Shown here piece by piece: positions 23,201 to 34,457 of a stretch of 64,000 bases of DNA. The translations under genes and the position numbers were made by a program. The DNA comes from Phragmites australis (lineage: Eukaryota; Streptophyta; Magnoliopsida; Poales; Poaceae), in NCBI RefSeq assembly GCF_958298935.1, contig NC_084937.1, positions 19,973,568-20,037,567 on the forward strand, written 5' to 3'. The first letter of the stretch is position 1, and each line of letters starts with the position of its first letter. Below the pieces are notes generated by a model. The model was not told where the DNA came from. It saw nothing but the letters and a program-made list of their open reading frames with translations, and ran no database searches.

Positions 23201-24450
23201 GGTCCACATTTATTGCATCATCTGCATTTGCATCCAAAGTGCCACTTCCACCAGTGCCAATTGTTGGGACTGCATTAGCATCACTTGGTTCTAACCGCCT
23301 CTTAGCTGAAGAAGATGTTGTTGCAGCAGGTGTGAGGATGATGCAAACACACCAAGACTCATATTTACACTTGTAGCTGGCACAACCACCAATTGCTTAT
23401 GACTTCCTATAAATGCTAATGAAAAATGCTCAGTCTTAAATCATTCAAGAAATGCTAATGTAGTAGCTTACTAGTCCTCTTCAATCATTCAAGAAATGCT
23501 AATGTTTAGTCTTCTGTTCACCAATGCTTCTGACTTTGATTACCAAGTATCCTACTCCTAGTCTAAATAAGATCTGATGTTCATTGTTCACTACATTTGC
23601 AAGAAGATTAGTATATTACTAATTACCAAATTTTTCAAGTGCTAAATAAACAAGTTCTCCAAGAAAACATGAAGCTTTGCAGAAAGAGGATGGGTGGCCA
23701 TGTGGCATGCCTACAGGACATGGTGAACTGGTTGCAATCGGCGAGCTCTAAAGGGTGGCCTCGCGAGGTTAGGTCAGCGGCTCCATGAGCCTACGTCGAG
23801 ACGGTGCAGGTGCTTATGCTTCTCCTACATGCGACATCATTGCGTGGAGAGGCGACGTCGATGGATGGTGGCGTGGCGCCGCTGGCTCATTGTGGTGTGG
23901 CGTGGCATCGCGTTGCATCGTCAACTCATGGCATCGAGCCACTAGGTAGATCTGGTGCCCACGCGCCAGCGGCACAGGAGCCCAGAGGGACGTGTGATGG
24001 CGTTGGATCCTGGAGAAAAGCACGGCGGTGCTGCTAGAGTTTGGAGGGTTTGGATGAGGGTAGGAGCCAGGAGAGGTCAAGAGGACTGCAAGGAGGCAGA
24101 CTGGCTGGTGGCGGCGCTGGTCGTCACTCTCACTCGTTAGGGTCTAAGATGATTTGGCAGCGGTGTTGGGCTTGGGCCAATTCGATCGGGAGATGGGTTG
24201 AGCCAATGGTATGGCGTCACCTCGGTCCTAGGAGGCTAGGATGAGTTATGGGTAATAAGTAATTACCAGCTACAAACGAAAATATTTGAAAACTGTCAAA
24301 AGGAGGTAAAATTGTCTTAGTTTCCATTTCTAACTCAAATTACCGATATCATTTTCGATTACTCGGGATACCGATATCGATAGAAATGCTCAGATGTTCG
24401 TGAAAACGGCGTCCGGTAAAACATAAATTACTGCTACCATTTTCAACCTT
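20241..24450 (-). mobile_element. hAT transposon inserted in the JAZ promoter
   Basis: Imperfect ends TAGTCGGAAATGATTAG (20241) and, inverted, AAGGTTGAAAATGGTAG (ending 24450) are flanked by ATGGATAG (20233-20240) and AGGGATAG (24451-24458). That is a 7/8 match to an 8-bp target duplication, the hAT length. The inside encodes a degraded RICESLEEPER/BED-type hAT transposase on the minus strand. AT-rich ends carry mirrored CGATATCGG-type motifs. Confidence 0.85.
21300..23390 (-). pseudogene. hAT transposase (zf-BED, RICESLEEPER-like), broken
   Basis: Reading leftwards on the minus strand: a basic/acidic leader (KRRLEPSDANAVPTIG), a BED-finger region around 23100-22985 (VEHLWAQYKFKG, then RFWTHLKHYHSIV), and KYDQEVSLRKFYTTIIMHEYPF with FPIKFRVIVRKELMDIYLKEKE (22990-22700). 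Then come TMDMWTSNQNKGYMCVT, WRMQKRIVNFFHVPG and FSLTLDNAAANKVA (22687-22440). Near the end, YAFSAGGRVVDPYRSSLDPE and LICTKDWIAA (21440-21310) mark the hAT C-terminal dimerisation motif. Stops and frameshifts separate these blocks and the middle is poorly preserved. A GC-rich stretch at 23690-24240 is probably its 5' untranslated part. Confidence 0.85.
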
Positions 24451-24458
24451 AGGGATAG

Positions 24459-26176
24459 ACGTGCAGCAATCTATAAATTCACTTTAATTCAATTTGCATA
24501 AATAACTATACAATATAAAATAAAAATATCTAATTAGTTAATTAAATTAAACTAGAAGTCATAGATATTAATTGCTCCTCCATCCCATTGCTGCGTTCTC
24601 CGGTTCCCCCGGTCGCGTCCACGAAGTGGTACGGCACGAGCCCGCCCCGCTCCACTTGGGCAGACTCAGCGCACTGCCGCTGACATCCAGGCCACAGAAA
24701 TCTCGGACCCACGTGTCGACCACGCGGGCGAAGTGGGAATCTGGTGTTCGGCGCGCCCCCAGGGCGGTGGGCGGGCGACACGAGTCCGGGACGGGGCGCG
24801 CACGAGCCGAATCAACTGGGCGCGCTCGCCGGCCTCGTGCAGTCGTGCTCCAGGCGCGCCTTGTACCCAGGGCCCGCCTGACGCGGTGGGGCCTCTGGAT
24901 TCTCTGAGCGGTGGTGCCTGTCTCGGGAGGCGATGCCAGCGACGGCCGACGGGTACGGAGGAGAGGGGTAGGATTGGAGCCGGTGAAAAATGAATAAAAT
25001 ACTTTAAGGAAGGGTAGAGTACGGTCGTGTCGGGGAAAAGATGCGAGCAATAAAATGGGAGTAGAAAATTGCGTCACGGGGGGCTCGGACTTTAGCGGGG
25101 GGTGGCGTGCCGCGTCGGTTTTTCTTTAAGTTTTCTCGCCATCACCATGTGCTATGTGCGCACGACGTATTATAATTTGATTCATTTTTTTTTGCTATAT
25201 TGTGTACAGTTGTGTATTTTTTTATAGGAAAACCACCATGTCATACTTATTGGTATTAAATAAGTATTATATTGTTTACCAATTCCGATAAAATAAAGGT
25301 TTCTAGATCTAAACATAAAATTGAAAACTCTCCACTGATAAGCTAAGTTATGAGTAGTAGAATTATTTTTTCTTACATAACATTCAACTATTACATGATT
25401 TATCATAAATCGCCGCTACACCCCGTTGATTTCGCACCATGTAATACAGGCTCAACTTGAAGTGAAAACGAATCGAATACAAACAAATAATAGTCATTTC
25501 ATATCCTTATCTTTATCCTTATTTTTAATCAAAAATAAAACAAATATGGAAATGAATATAGATAGTATCGAAAACAAATATGATGTGAATACGAATAGAA
25601 TATAAATACGGATCTGAATATTTATCAAATGATAAAGACCTCTTAAATTATGCATAAATTTGGATTACAACCAAACTAAAATTTGAGGCAATTGAGAGTA
25701 TACCACGTGGGGCCCACTTGTCATATAATTTTTTTATCAAAATATAGCCAAGTGGGGTCTTATTTTGTAGATTTAATTATAAGGATAATAATAGTACAGT
25801 CAGATTGTAAATCAGACTTATAGTTTAAAAATATAGTTATTTGAATCTTGTTATCTCTAAGTTCTAAATCTGAAAAACAGAAAACAGAATTTATCCGTTT
25901 TGAATCTGACTAGATATCCGTTCCGTATTCGTATCCTTCTCCAGATAAGAAATATCTATATCCGATCCGAAAATATCCATATCTGTATTTGAATAAGACC
26001 ATCCGCAGTGGCGAACCTAGGATTTCTAGACTGGGTATGCAAGATTGCGAGGGAGCAAACTTGCGAAAGGTAATTAGGCTACTGAGTGACTAGGTACTTG
26101 CATGCATGGGCTACAGGCTAATGAGAGTATGCAGAAGTGAGGATGGGTTGACAACAGATATCCGATGAGAGGCTAA
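24459..26176. other. Intergenic DNA beyond the hAT element
   Basis: 24590-25110 is GC-rich with overlapping frames on both strands and no recognised domain. It is plausibly the distal JAZ promoter cut off by the hAT insertion. 25450-25990 is AT-rich with repeated ATCCGTATTCGTATCC-like words at both ends in opposite orientation, suggesting a decayed MITE or transposon end. A second CACGTG lies at 25704-25709. No gene is supported. Confidence 0.45.
24710..24715. promoter_or_regulatory. G-box CACGTG, probably displaced from the JAZ promoter
   Basis: A perfect CACGTG in the context ACCCACGTGTCG. If the hAT element and one target copy (4218 bp) are removed, it would lie about 650 bp upstream of the JAZ start codon. 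MYC2-type regulators bind this hexamer in JAZ promoters. Its use here is inference. Confidence 0.45.
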
Positions 26177-26477
26177 GGTCCTATTTGTTTCGGATTGTAA
26201 AAGTTAGATTGTGGTTAAAATCCAAAAGTTAAAATAAACAGCTGAATTATAAAAGTTAGATTGTGATCACAATCCAAAAACTGAAATAAATAGCTAGTTG
26301 TAAAAGCTGGATTGTTACCGTCTAACATCCAGATTGTAACAATCCAGCAATTCGCCTTTCACCAGTTTGTAACAATCCACAATCCAGTTTTTATAATCTA
26401 GATTTTACAATACAGCTTGTTACAATTCACAATCTACAATCTACTTTTCACAATCTTCAGCTGAAACAAATAGGTTC
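26177..26477. mobile_element. Tourist-like MITE (PIF/Harbinger type)
   Basis: It starts GGTCCTATTTGTTTC and ends, inverted, GAACCTATTTGTTTCAG. TAA flanks both sides (26174-26176 and 26478-26480), the 3-bp target duplication of Tourist elements. The 301-bp interior consists of many AATCCA / TGGATT words facing both ways, so the whole RNA would fold. Confidence 0.8.
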
Positions 26478-27119
26478 TAAGATTATGAGCTTTAAGTCTA
26501 ATTAGCTATATACTATACGTATATCTAATATATATTATATATAGTCAATTTTTTTTAGAAAAATAGATATACAACTGCATACCTATTCACCAAGATAGGT
26601 CCACCAACGACCATCTGTATCCGTTTTTTATACTGGGTGAAAAATATCCGTTCATTTTCAACGTAGCCTCAACCATCTCCGTACAGTCCGATTTATAAAA
26701 AAGGTGTACGGTCCAGTAATTGATGAAACTATTCTTCATAGATGAATGCAGATTTAAGTATTGAATGGAGTGCAGTATGTTAACCAGCTAATCACGCTTG
26801 TGAACAACCACATCTCAACCACGGTTTTTTCACACACGAAATATTCTGATCTTGTCAGACTTGTAAGAGCTTGTACCAGTTTCTAAAGATTCCGTGGTTC
26901 CCTCTGCATGTCATGATTGAATAATCACTGAAATCAAGATGAATCAAAAGTAGCATGAGTTTTTAAATACAAACAAGGTTATGATTAACTAATACTCCTA
27001 CTAAGCTAACTACGATAGCCTTGATCTCTTCAGACGCGGCGACGTCTAGTTGGCTCGGAAACGTCATGTTGGTAGTATGCTAAAGTAGTTGCTAGATTAA
27101 GAGCTGCTCCACTGTGTCT
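26478..27119. other. Intergenic DNA, no gene
   Basis: AT-rich, including a TATATA-rich stretch near 26508-26545. I see nothing coding and no clear repeat ends. Confidence 0.5.
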
Positions 27120-29190
27120 CGCATGTAGAACAAACACCATCATATTTATTAAAATAGGTAATATATTAATTTATTTATAAACCTAGTATAGTTATTTGGT
27201 ACTTCAAATATCGAAAAATTGATTTTGGTATTTGAGAAAAAAAACGATAGGCCCGACCTGTGTTTGGCACCTGAGGTGTCGAATACGATATTGTTCACCA
27301 TATTTAGCACCTCAAATACCAAAAACACCATCTATTCAGTACCTCAGGTAATAAATACGATACATAGTACCGTATTCAACACCTTAGGTGCTGAATACAG
27401 GTTGACCGAGCCATTATGTCACTTATGTTGCGTCTTGTCGTGTGTCATTTCGGGGCTGAATAAAGTATAGTAATACAATTTTATTTTATTAGGGCACGAG
27501 CGAATAAATAAAGAAAAGAACTTGATGAGTTAGTGTGTGTCATTTCGTGTCATCTCTCTGTATAGAGTGCAGTACCTATAGAGTGCAGTACCTACTAGTA
27601 ATCGTAGGCCTGAATAGAGTGCAGTAGCACAACTTTATTTTATCAGGGCACGAGCGAATAAATAAAGAAATGAATTGGATGAGTGAGTTTGTGTAAATTT
27701 GTTTGAAAGTAATTTTATCGATATTTTATTATTCATTCAATATATTTGTGTAGGTAATTTTTTAGTGAAGTAACATTGGGAAGATACAAATTCTAATTTG
27801 TCAAACAATAATAGTTGTGAAGTACGATTATCATATAACCCGATATAGAGGTTACATACATTGATAAATATTACATGAGATATAGAGTTTTTCATCGCTG
27901 AGCGAATGTACCGATAATGATAACAAATATTGGCATGTACGATACGTCTAAAGACTAACTTAATAGCGTGCCGCTGCTAAACTAAACATGCCCTAGGGAA
28001 TAAAAATAGATTGAGTTACAATAAATACTATCTACTGAGTACACCTAGGATATTTACCCTCACCATCTCTCTAGCCATGCAGCTGTTCGGTGCGCACCAC
28101 TATTTTAATGGATTGAATTAAAATACTAATTGAACATACGCACACCACTATTAATTAAAAATTTTAATTTGATAATTTTTCGGTGTATTGTGATTTTAAT
28201 CGAATCTTTCTGTCTAACCCAAGTTTTTCTCTTCTTTCTAAATTTTTTTTCCTTTTCTTTCCTTTTTCCTTTCTTTTTCTCTGTTTTCTCTCATTGCACC
28301 GATGCCCTACTTAAACCTATGAAGAGCATGCATGCACTAAGCTATCACTAACACAAAGTGCCACCACTAGGATATCATGTTATTAAACTAATTAAATAAT
28401 CTAATTACACTAACTATTCAAATTCATGCTAATTTACTATTATACAATCTACTTACTCTAACTAAGTAAATAATTACTATTATACAAGTTCACGCTAATT
28501 ACTATTATACAGATTCACGCTAATTACTATTACATTGACTAAGTAAATAATTAAATTCATATAATCAAACTAAAAAAATAATTAAACAAATGTAATTGAA
28601 TGAATTATACAATCTACTTACTCTAATTACTATTATTCTGTAAGTATTAATTAAATATATAATTTAAGTACTTACTGTAACTCGCGTTGCTGCTCCTCTC
28701 GTCACAGGCTGATTCTCCTCTCCTAGCGCTGCTGCTACTCCTCACCTTGCGCTGCTGCTCTTCCTCACCTCGCGCTGCTACTCATCTCCTCTCTTCTTGT
28801 GTTGTGGCTTCTTACCACCTCGTTCTCATCTTATAGAAAAATACGGTAGCACGGGGGCTAAAAGCGGTAGGGACAAAACACGAGATGAAGGGACCGACAA
28901 GACAGATGCAAAAGCGAAAGCACCGAAAACACAAACAGACACGACGTGAGCACCATGCCTGGCCTGTATTCGACACCTGGTACATGAGGTATTGAATACG
29001 GTGCACAGTATCGTACGATACATCAGGTGCCAAATACAGACGGGGTCATCGTTTTTCGATGCCTCGTGTACTGAAATCGGATTTTCGGTGTTTGAAGTGC
29101 TGAATACAAATACTAAATTTATAAATATACCGTTATATTATTTATTTTAGCAAATATGATGGCATATGTTACCTATTTTTATATTTTGCC
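27120..29190. mobile_element. Long-TIR MULE-like element, related to the one at 59517-61438
   Basis: About 200 bases at 27130-27330 recur inverted at 28975-29180. Shared words include CCATCATATTT, ATTTATAAA, TTTGGCACCTGAGGTGTCGAATA and the matching complement. The right end, read inward, starts GGCAAAATATAAAAATAGGTAAC. This matches GGCAAAAATTCAAAAGTAGATAAC of the later element, which has a 9-bp target duplication. The outermost 20-30 bases on the left have diverged. No transposase is visible. The interior has a tandem duplication (27456-27700), a pyrimidine-rich stretch (28205-28290) and short AT repeats (28400-28660). Confidence 0.7.
27456..27700. repeat. Tandem duplication with period of about 157 bp
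   Basis: A block containing GGGCACGAGCGAATAAATAAAG and flanking TTTATTTTAT appears near 27475 and again near 27632, in the same orientation. Between them TAGAGTGCAGTACCTA is itself doubled (about 27563-27596). Confidence 0.8.
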
Positions 29191-29476
29191 CTTCTTCTTT
29201 GTATATTGTCCTTGCTTTGGTTCGGAGAAGTGTCTTTTAACAGATTAAAGCACCCCCTTTCTTCCCTCCACCCTTGTCATGGTTCATGAACTGAAAATTC
29301 TTTTTTCAGTTCCAATGAAAAGTTGTCAGAGTGAGACAAAATTAAGCAAAATCCGTTAGCCATACGAATAAAAGTAAATCGTACCGTGCCAGCATAAGGT
29401 GACAAAAACTTCTTAAATGAGAACCTAAGGGATCTATGACTAATTATGTGAATACACACACTCACATCGATTTATT
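29191..29476. other. Short intergenic stretch
   Basis: Nothing recognisable; short frames only. Confidence 0.4.
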
Positions 29477-29842
29477 TCTACTATATAAAACACGAGAGTT
29501 TCACATCTTTATGCCTCCCTTATATCTAATAAAATCTCATAAAATTTGAATATTTTACTTTTTTAGCATCCACCTTATTTCTCTATCATCCCCGCCTCTT
29601 AACGGCTACTGATATATGATTTGTTTTACTAATAAAAATAAATAAAGAAATTAAGAGGGAAATTAATGGATAATCACCTCCTAATTTTTCGGATCCCTTT
29701 GAAATCAAACTACGACATTGCTCTCGATGTATTCATTCAGTGGTGCTCACATGACACATTCACATCTCTATCTTGAGTTTATGATTGATGTTACCACGTC
29801 CAATATTTATATTTTTGATGCAATGTACGGGCATGTAGCTAG
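29477..29842 (+). mobile_element. Putative short non-autonomous Helitron
   Basis: It starts TCTACTATATAAAACACGAG, the usual style of grass Helitron 5' ends. It ends GCAATGTACGGGCATGTAGCTAG followed by T (29842/29843), fitting the CTRR rule with insertion before T. The expected hairpin just upstream of the end is degenerate. The preceding base is T, not the preferred A. No coding capacity. Confidence 0.5.
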
Positions 29843-30125
29843 TCTCGTTAAAACTAGAGGAGAGATGAATCAAGTTTGATACAGCTGACTCGAATGACTC
29901 GCTTAATTATTATATCCAAAAACATTACTTTCTAAGAGTTGAATTGAAGGTAAACTAATTATATATCGGTTAATTAATTTGAGAAAAAACTCGTATAAGC
30001 AACCAAACAACAATTAATTGTTTGAAATCACTACTACAGAAACACCAATAGACAACCAACTATTAGTGTTGGTTTGACTAAAATTGGCAGTGATAAGGTA
30101 TCTATTGAGGGTTAATCCCTTATAG

Positions 30126-31081
30126 TGATTCTGGGGTATGCTGGACAGTGGGTGTGTGAATGACGTTTCGGGAACACAGGGAGTTGATGAGTTGTGTATG
30201 TGACGAACTCTGAGACACGAGGAGTTATACAGGTTCAGACCTCCTGGAGGATAATAACCCTATATCCTATGTGTTATATTTATGGAGGATCTGAGTGGGT
30301 TACAGAGGGTATTCTAGCTGGTTGACAGGCTTCTTGCTTCTGTATCTTTACAAACGGGGTCCTTATCCCTTTTTATAGGAGGGAGGAGGAGAACTTATAC
30401 ATAGGTCGAAATAGAGGACTCTTGCTCATCCTAATATCTAACCCAAGCCATCATTATAGAGGACAAAGTGTGCCCACTTGCCCTGAGGGTTTGATACATC
30501 TCCTCGTCGTGCGCCATAGCTCTTTGGCTGTCACGCTGTTTCATTCAGGTGCTCTGCCCGTCGCTTGTATGTGAAGTTATCAACTTGCCTGATCTGCTTG
30601 CTGACACCGCCCCATCTGTTGTGCGGCGTTGTCTCATCCAGGTGCTCTGCATGCCGCTTGTATGTGGAGTTATCAATTTGCCTGACAGGCCTGCTGACAC
30701 CGTCCCATCCGTTGTGCGATGCCGTGCTGGTCTGCGCTGCCCCACCCTGTAGCATTTAATGCCACGGGACATGACACTATCATTCTGTATCGTCCATGAC
30801 TTTGTTCGTAGGGGAAGGCGTATGAGTAAGGAAAAACACTCGAGTAGATATCAATAAATGTGATTGGACAGTTTGTGTCAAGTCCAGCCCTGCGACCAGT
30901 CGGGCAGATCGCGGGTTCAGGCGAGGTCCCAATGAGGCTGGTCGCGTAAGCCTCGTACTGGTCGCGGAACTTCCTAACCTGGTCGTGCGATTGACTAGTT
31001 TTTAGAAAATATGCATCCCTAGTTCTTATACTCCTTGGAGGACCCTTTTGTCAGGGTACCCCTATACTACATACACCGACA
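30126..31081 (-). mobile_element. Solo LTR of an LTR retrotransposon
   Basis: Read on the minus strand the segment begins TGTCGGTGTATGTAGTATAGG and ends ACCCCAGAATCA, so it has TG..CA ends. It contains typical LTR content (a GTATAACTCC-type stretch, internal repeats CAAGTTGATAACTTCACAT) but no gag or pol on either side. Two copies of an approximately 83-bp block containing GTGAAGTTATCA / GTGGAGTTATCA lie at 30540-30720. The 5-bp flanks (TATAG and CTATC) do not match, so the target duplication is decayed or the ends are slightly off. Confidence 0.55.
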
Positions 31082-31537
31082 CTATCACTACACGTTCATA
31101 AGCTCCAACGACCAATAAATTAATGATGTAGATCGAATCGGCACTTATGACATTTATTATTGCCGCTTGATACCACGAACTGGTGGTGATACATCACTGT
31201 CAGTTCATGGATGGCAGTGATACATCATTGCCAATTTATGAAATCAACTGTTAGTGGTATACTCCTTATCACTGCCGATTCATGCCATAAACCATATGTG
31301 ATATGAGACATGCTTTCAGAGCGGACATGTTGCCCAAGTTTGGAAGTGCAAAATTAAAACTAAGAAGGTAAAAACAAAATAAGTTTCTGATTACACTAAT
31401 AAAAATCATGATAACACTAAGAAATAAGTTCTTGATTACACTAATTAAGGTCGTGATTATAAAATAATGTCTTGATTCCAAAAGAAGGCCCGGATTACAC
31501 AAAACCTCATCTGGATTGCATAAGGTCGACACTAAGC

Positions 31538-31861
31538 CTATGCCATCCTACGCCTCTTCGACGGCAGGCCACCTAGGGTACGAGCATGGCTGATGACAGA
31601 GGATTCGGTGACACCGCTACCGTCATCATCGTTCGACAATAACAGTGTCTCGTCCGTCTCCTTCTCGAGCTCTTCCCAATCCATGTTGTCGCCATCGTCA
31701 TCATTGTCGCTATCAATGATGATGGGGTTGTCGAGACCTCCTCCTGCAGTGGATACTCCTTCATCACCCTCCCTCTCTGCATCTTTCTCCTCTTCCTCAC
31801 CCTCCCCCTCTGCATCCTCCTCCTCGAAGCCCTCAAGGTTCACCCAACACCACCGCTCCAA
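31538..31861 (-). CDS. Small acidic hypothetical protein inside the CACTA-like element
   Basis: A 107-codon frame, mostly Asp and Glu (EGEGEEEEKDAE, DSDNDDDGDNMDWEELEKE), ends in a basic patch SKRRRMA that could act as a nuclear signal. No family is recognised. The sequence contains CTC/CAT-type low-complexity DNA, so the open frame may be accidental; another frame is open opposite it. It could be a remnant of the element's second protein or captured host DNA. Confidence 0.25.
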   Translation of the reverse strand: MERWCWVNLEGFEEEDAEGEGEEEEKDAEREGDEGVSTAGGGLDNPIIIDSDNDDDGDNMDWEELEKETDETLLLSNDDDGSGVTESSVISHARTLGGLPSKRRRMA

Positions 31862-32329
31862 CCCCGACCTCCACCACCACGAGCCACCGCGACCTCCTCA
31901 TCCACCTCAACGCCATGAGGTATGAATGGAAGGATCATGGCTATGCTAGTATATGCATGGATGGATGAATTGATGCTAAAGAATTTTAGGTGAATATTAG
32001 AGGACTTTAGGTGCATTCTAAATAATGATAGTTGGTGTCCGATGAGGTCGTGGGGTAACGGTAACATATAGAGGTACCTATATTTAGGTAGTACAATTTA
32101 CTTACACATCGTTACCCCAAGTATCATCTCAAAACTTGGGTCACAAAATCTGAGGCATTCTTTTATGTATGTTGCATTCTTGTTATATTTTAAGTTGTTT
32201 TATCTGATGCACAGTTTGACACATCTTCCTCTTTTATTTTTTAAGTTTATGAGATTGATGATGTATTGAAGTTTGGTTTGACAGCAACCATTGAGAGATC
32301 ATATCAAGACATATTTCACCAAGGTAGGG

Positions 32330-32580
32330 GGAGATGAAGGTGCATTAGATTTTCTAGGTCCTCATCTTAAAACTATTGGAGTCACATGTCTTTTCTTTCT
32401 GCCTGGGTAAAATTTCCTCTGTCATAAATATATAAGATTAGCCACCAAACTTTAATAGATTATGGCAGAGCAAATTTTACTAGGCTATGGGTGGAAGGTG
32501 CATTAGATTTTCTAGGGTGCTCATCCTGAGACTATTGGAGCCATCTTCCTTCACCACTACCTCTATAACTTTTCCTCTAC
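32330..32580. repeat. Direct duplication, period about 158 bp
   Basis: GGTGCATTAGATTTTCTAGG followed by CTCATC...ACTATTGGAG occurs near 32338 and again near 32496, in the same orientation. Confidence 0.8.
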
Positions 32581-33399
32581 CATACATAAGATTACCCACC
32601 AAAATATTTTTAGAGAGGGCTCATTTCACCTACCTGCATGTATTTTATGATGACAAAGACAGAGTCCTCCTAAATAATGCTAAGGTACGTAATTTTACAT
32701 ATCAAACCTACTTTTCAATTTATATATAAATGAATGATGAAGCCATATATCAATTATGAGTTGTATGTCAAGCATACGTGATATGTGAATAATGAACTGT
32801 ATGTGAACTACATATACTGTTTTTATGTGAAATTATCACTACCGGTTTTAGCTAAAAACCGACAGAATGTCATGAACTGACAGTGAAAATGGGTTATCAT
32901 TTCCGGTTCATGGATCAAATTAGCAGTAATATCCATGACCCCAGTTGTAATAATAGGTATCATTGTTGGTTCCTCAACTGATGGTAATAATTCTAGATTA
33001 TCATTACCGATTTGACAGTGTTGGTTCTAAAATCAGGACTGATGACAATTTTCAAATAGTTTTAATTAATATTTACTTAGAATAATTTAGCATTAGGGAT
33101 CACTATACATATAACAAGTACTACCTGAAAAAAGTTCATTACTGACGGATGATAACTGGCATTACTGACGAGTAAGGGTTATGACCCGTCACTAATGAGA
33201 TCTTTAGTGACGGGTCATAATCGTCACCCATCACTAATGACTGAGCATTAGTGACGGTCGTAATCTTGACCCATCACTAATGTCTGATTAACATTTTCCG
33301 TATTTTTTCGACACGAAAAAAGTTGAAAAATATTGTTTTTCACCCAAGCCATCCCTACGTAGGCCCATCACAAATACCCCACAAGTCACACTATTTTTC

Positions 33400-33480
33400 A
33401 CACTATTTTCAATCTGCGTTCCGTGAGAATCGAACCCGCGACCTTCGCCTTTCACGCATAGCCCACCTATTATGTAGTTA
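33400..33480 (-). repeat. tRNA-like SINE-type fragment
   Basis: On the minus strand the segment reads GGTGGGCTATGCGTGAAAGG, then GGTCGCGGGTTCGATTCTC, the latter a good match to an RNA polymerase III B box. It has no cloverleaf or complete tRNA. A similar B-box-like word (GGTTCAAATCC in complement) occurs at about 59350-59370. Confidence 0.4.
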
Positions 33481-34457
33481 TGATAGAAACAAGATATTTT
33501 ATCCTTTTAACCTTCTTTACCGAATGTCATTAGTAACGTGTCATAACTGTGATCTATCAATAATGACTGATTTTGCCAAATTTCTTTGAGGGTTTTAATT
33601 TACCTATAAAAATTTTCTTCATCCAAATTTGTATTACTATTTTATGAATTAATGAAATACCTCATGCTGACATCTACATATGTTTTTATACTCTACGAAC
33701 ATCTACAGAAAAAGTTACACCCGTTTCTCCCCACTTCATTGGGTTGGCAAAATTTTCGAGGCCAAATTCGGCCTGAAAGATTGATTTCTCGCCCTATAAA
33801 GTTTATGCACCATTTTCGGAACAAGCGTTTATGCCCATAGCCTGCACCCCTTACATCAAACTTGGGCATAAATATACAATAGTTTCTATTCTAGTGATAC
33901 TGAGGTGAGAAAATAAGAGAAAAATAAAATAAAAATAAAAAAATATGAATATTGTCCTTATTGATGGGTCACAACTTGATCTGTTACTAATGATTGATAT
34001 ATGATGACCCGTCAGCGATGAATTGGTCATTAATGGTGGGTCACAACTTGATTCGTCAGCAATAACTGATCTAAGATGATCCATTACTAATGAAGGTCAT
34101 TGGTGGTGGATCACAACTTGACCCATCACTAATTACTGGCTTAGTACGATCCGTCACTTATGAGTTGGTCTCATTAGTGATGGGTCCAATTTGATCTGAC
34201 ACTATTATCATTAGTGACGGGTCTATGTCAAGTCTCAATTAGATGATACACTAGTGACATGTCGTAGTTTGATCCATATGACAAACCAGTTGAGATGTGC
34301 TTGGTTTATCGTTTGTGATGAGTGATTGATAATGTGTAGCCTTGGTTTAGTGTCCATCTGATTACAAATGCATAGTTATGTATGCAATGATTGATCTTGT
34401 CTAACCAAAGTAGCAAATAATTAGAGATTATGTCATTGTCTCAGTGCATAAAGTTTA

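Larger units (their letters stand above)
30029..33060. mobile_element. Non-autonomous CACTA-like element split by an LTR
   Basis: It starts CACTACTACAGAAAC at 30029. Repeated words of the type TATCACTGCCGATTCATG and their complements occur near 30090, 31150-31290 and 32830-33030, as expected for CACTA subterminal arrays. I could not identify the right TAGTG end, so the limit is approximate. An LTR (30126-31081) sits in the left part. A 107-codon acidic frame and a short tandem duplication are inside. Confidence 0.5.

Noticed and set aside
23804..24140. Frames in the GC-rich part of the second hAT element
   Set aside because: Most likely the untranslated 5' part of the hAT transposase gene; no domain is seen.
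24568..25077. 169-codon minus frame next to the hAT element
   Set aside because: Low-complexity Arg/Pro/Thr content, opposed by another open frame; more likely displaced promoter DNA.
30531..30772. Repeated Cys/Leu-rich or Thr/Arg-rich short frames
   Set aside because: They come from the roughly 83-bp direct repeat inside the solo LTR.
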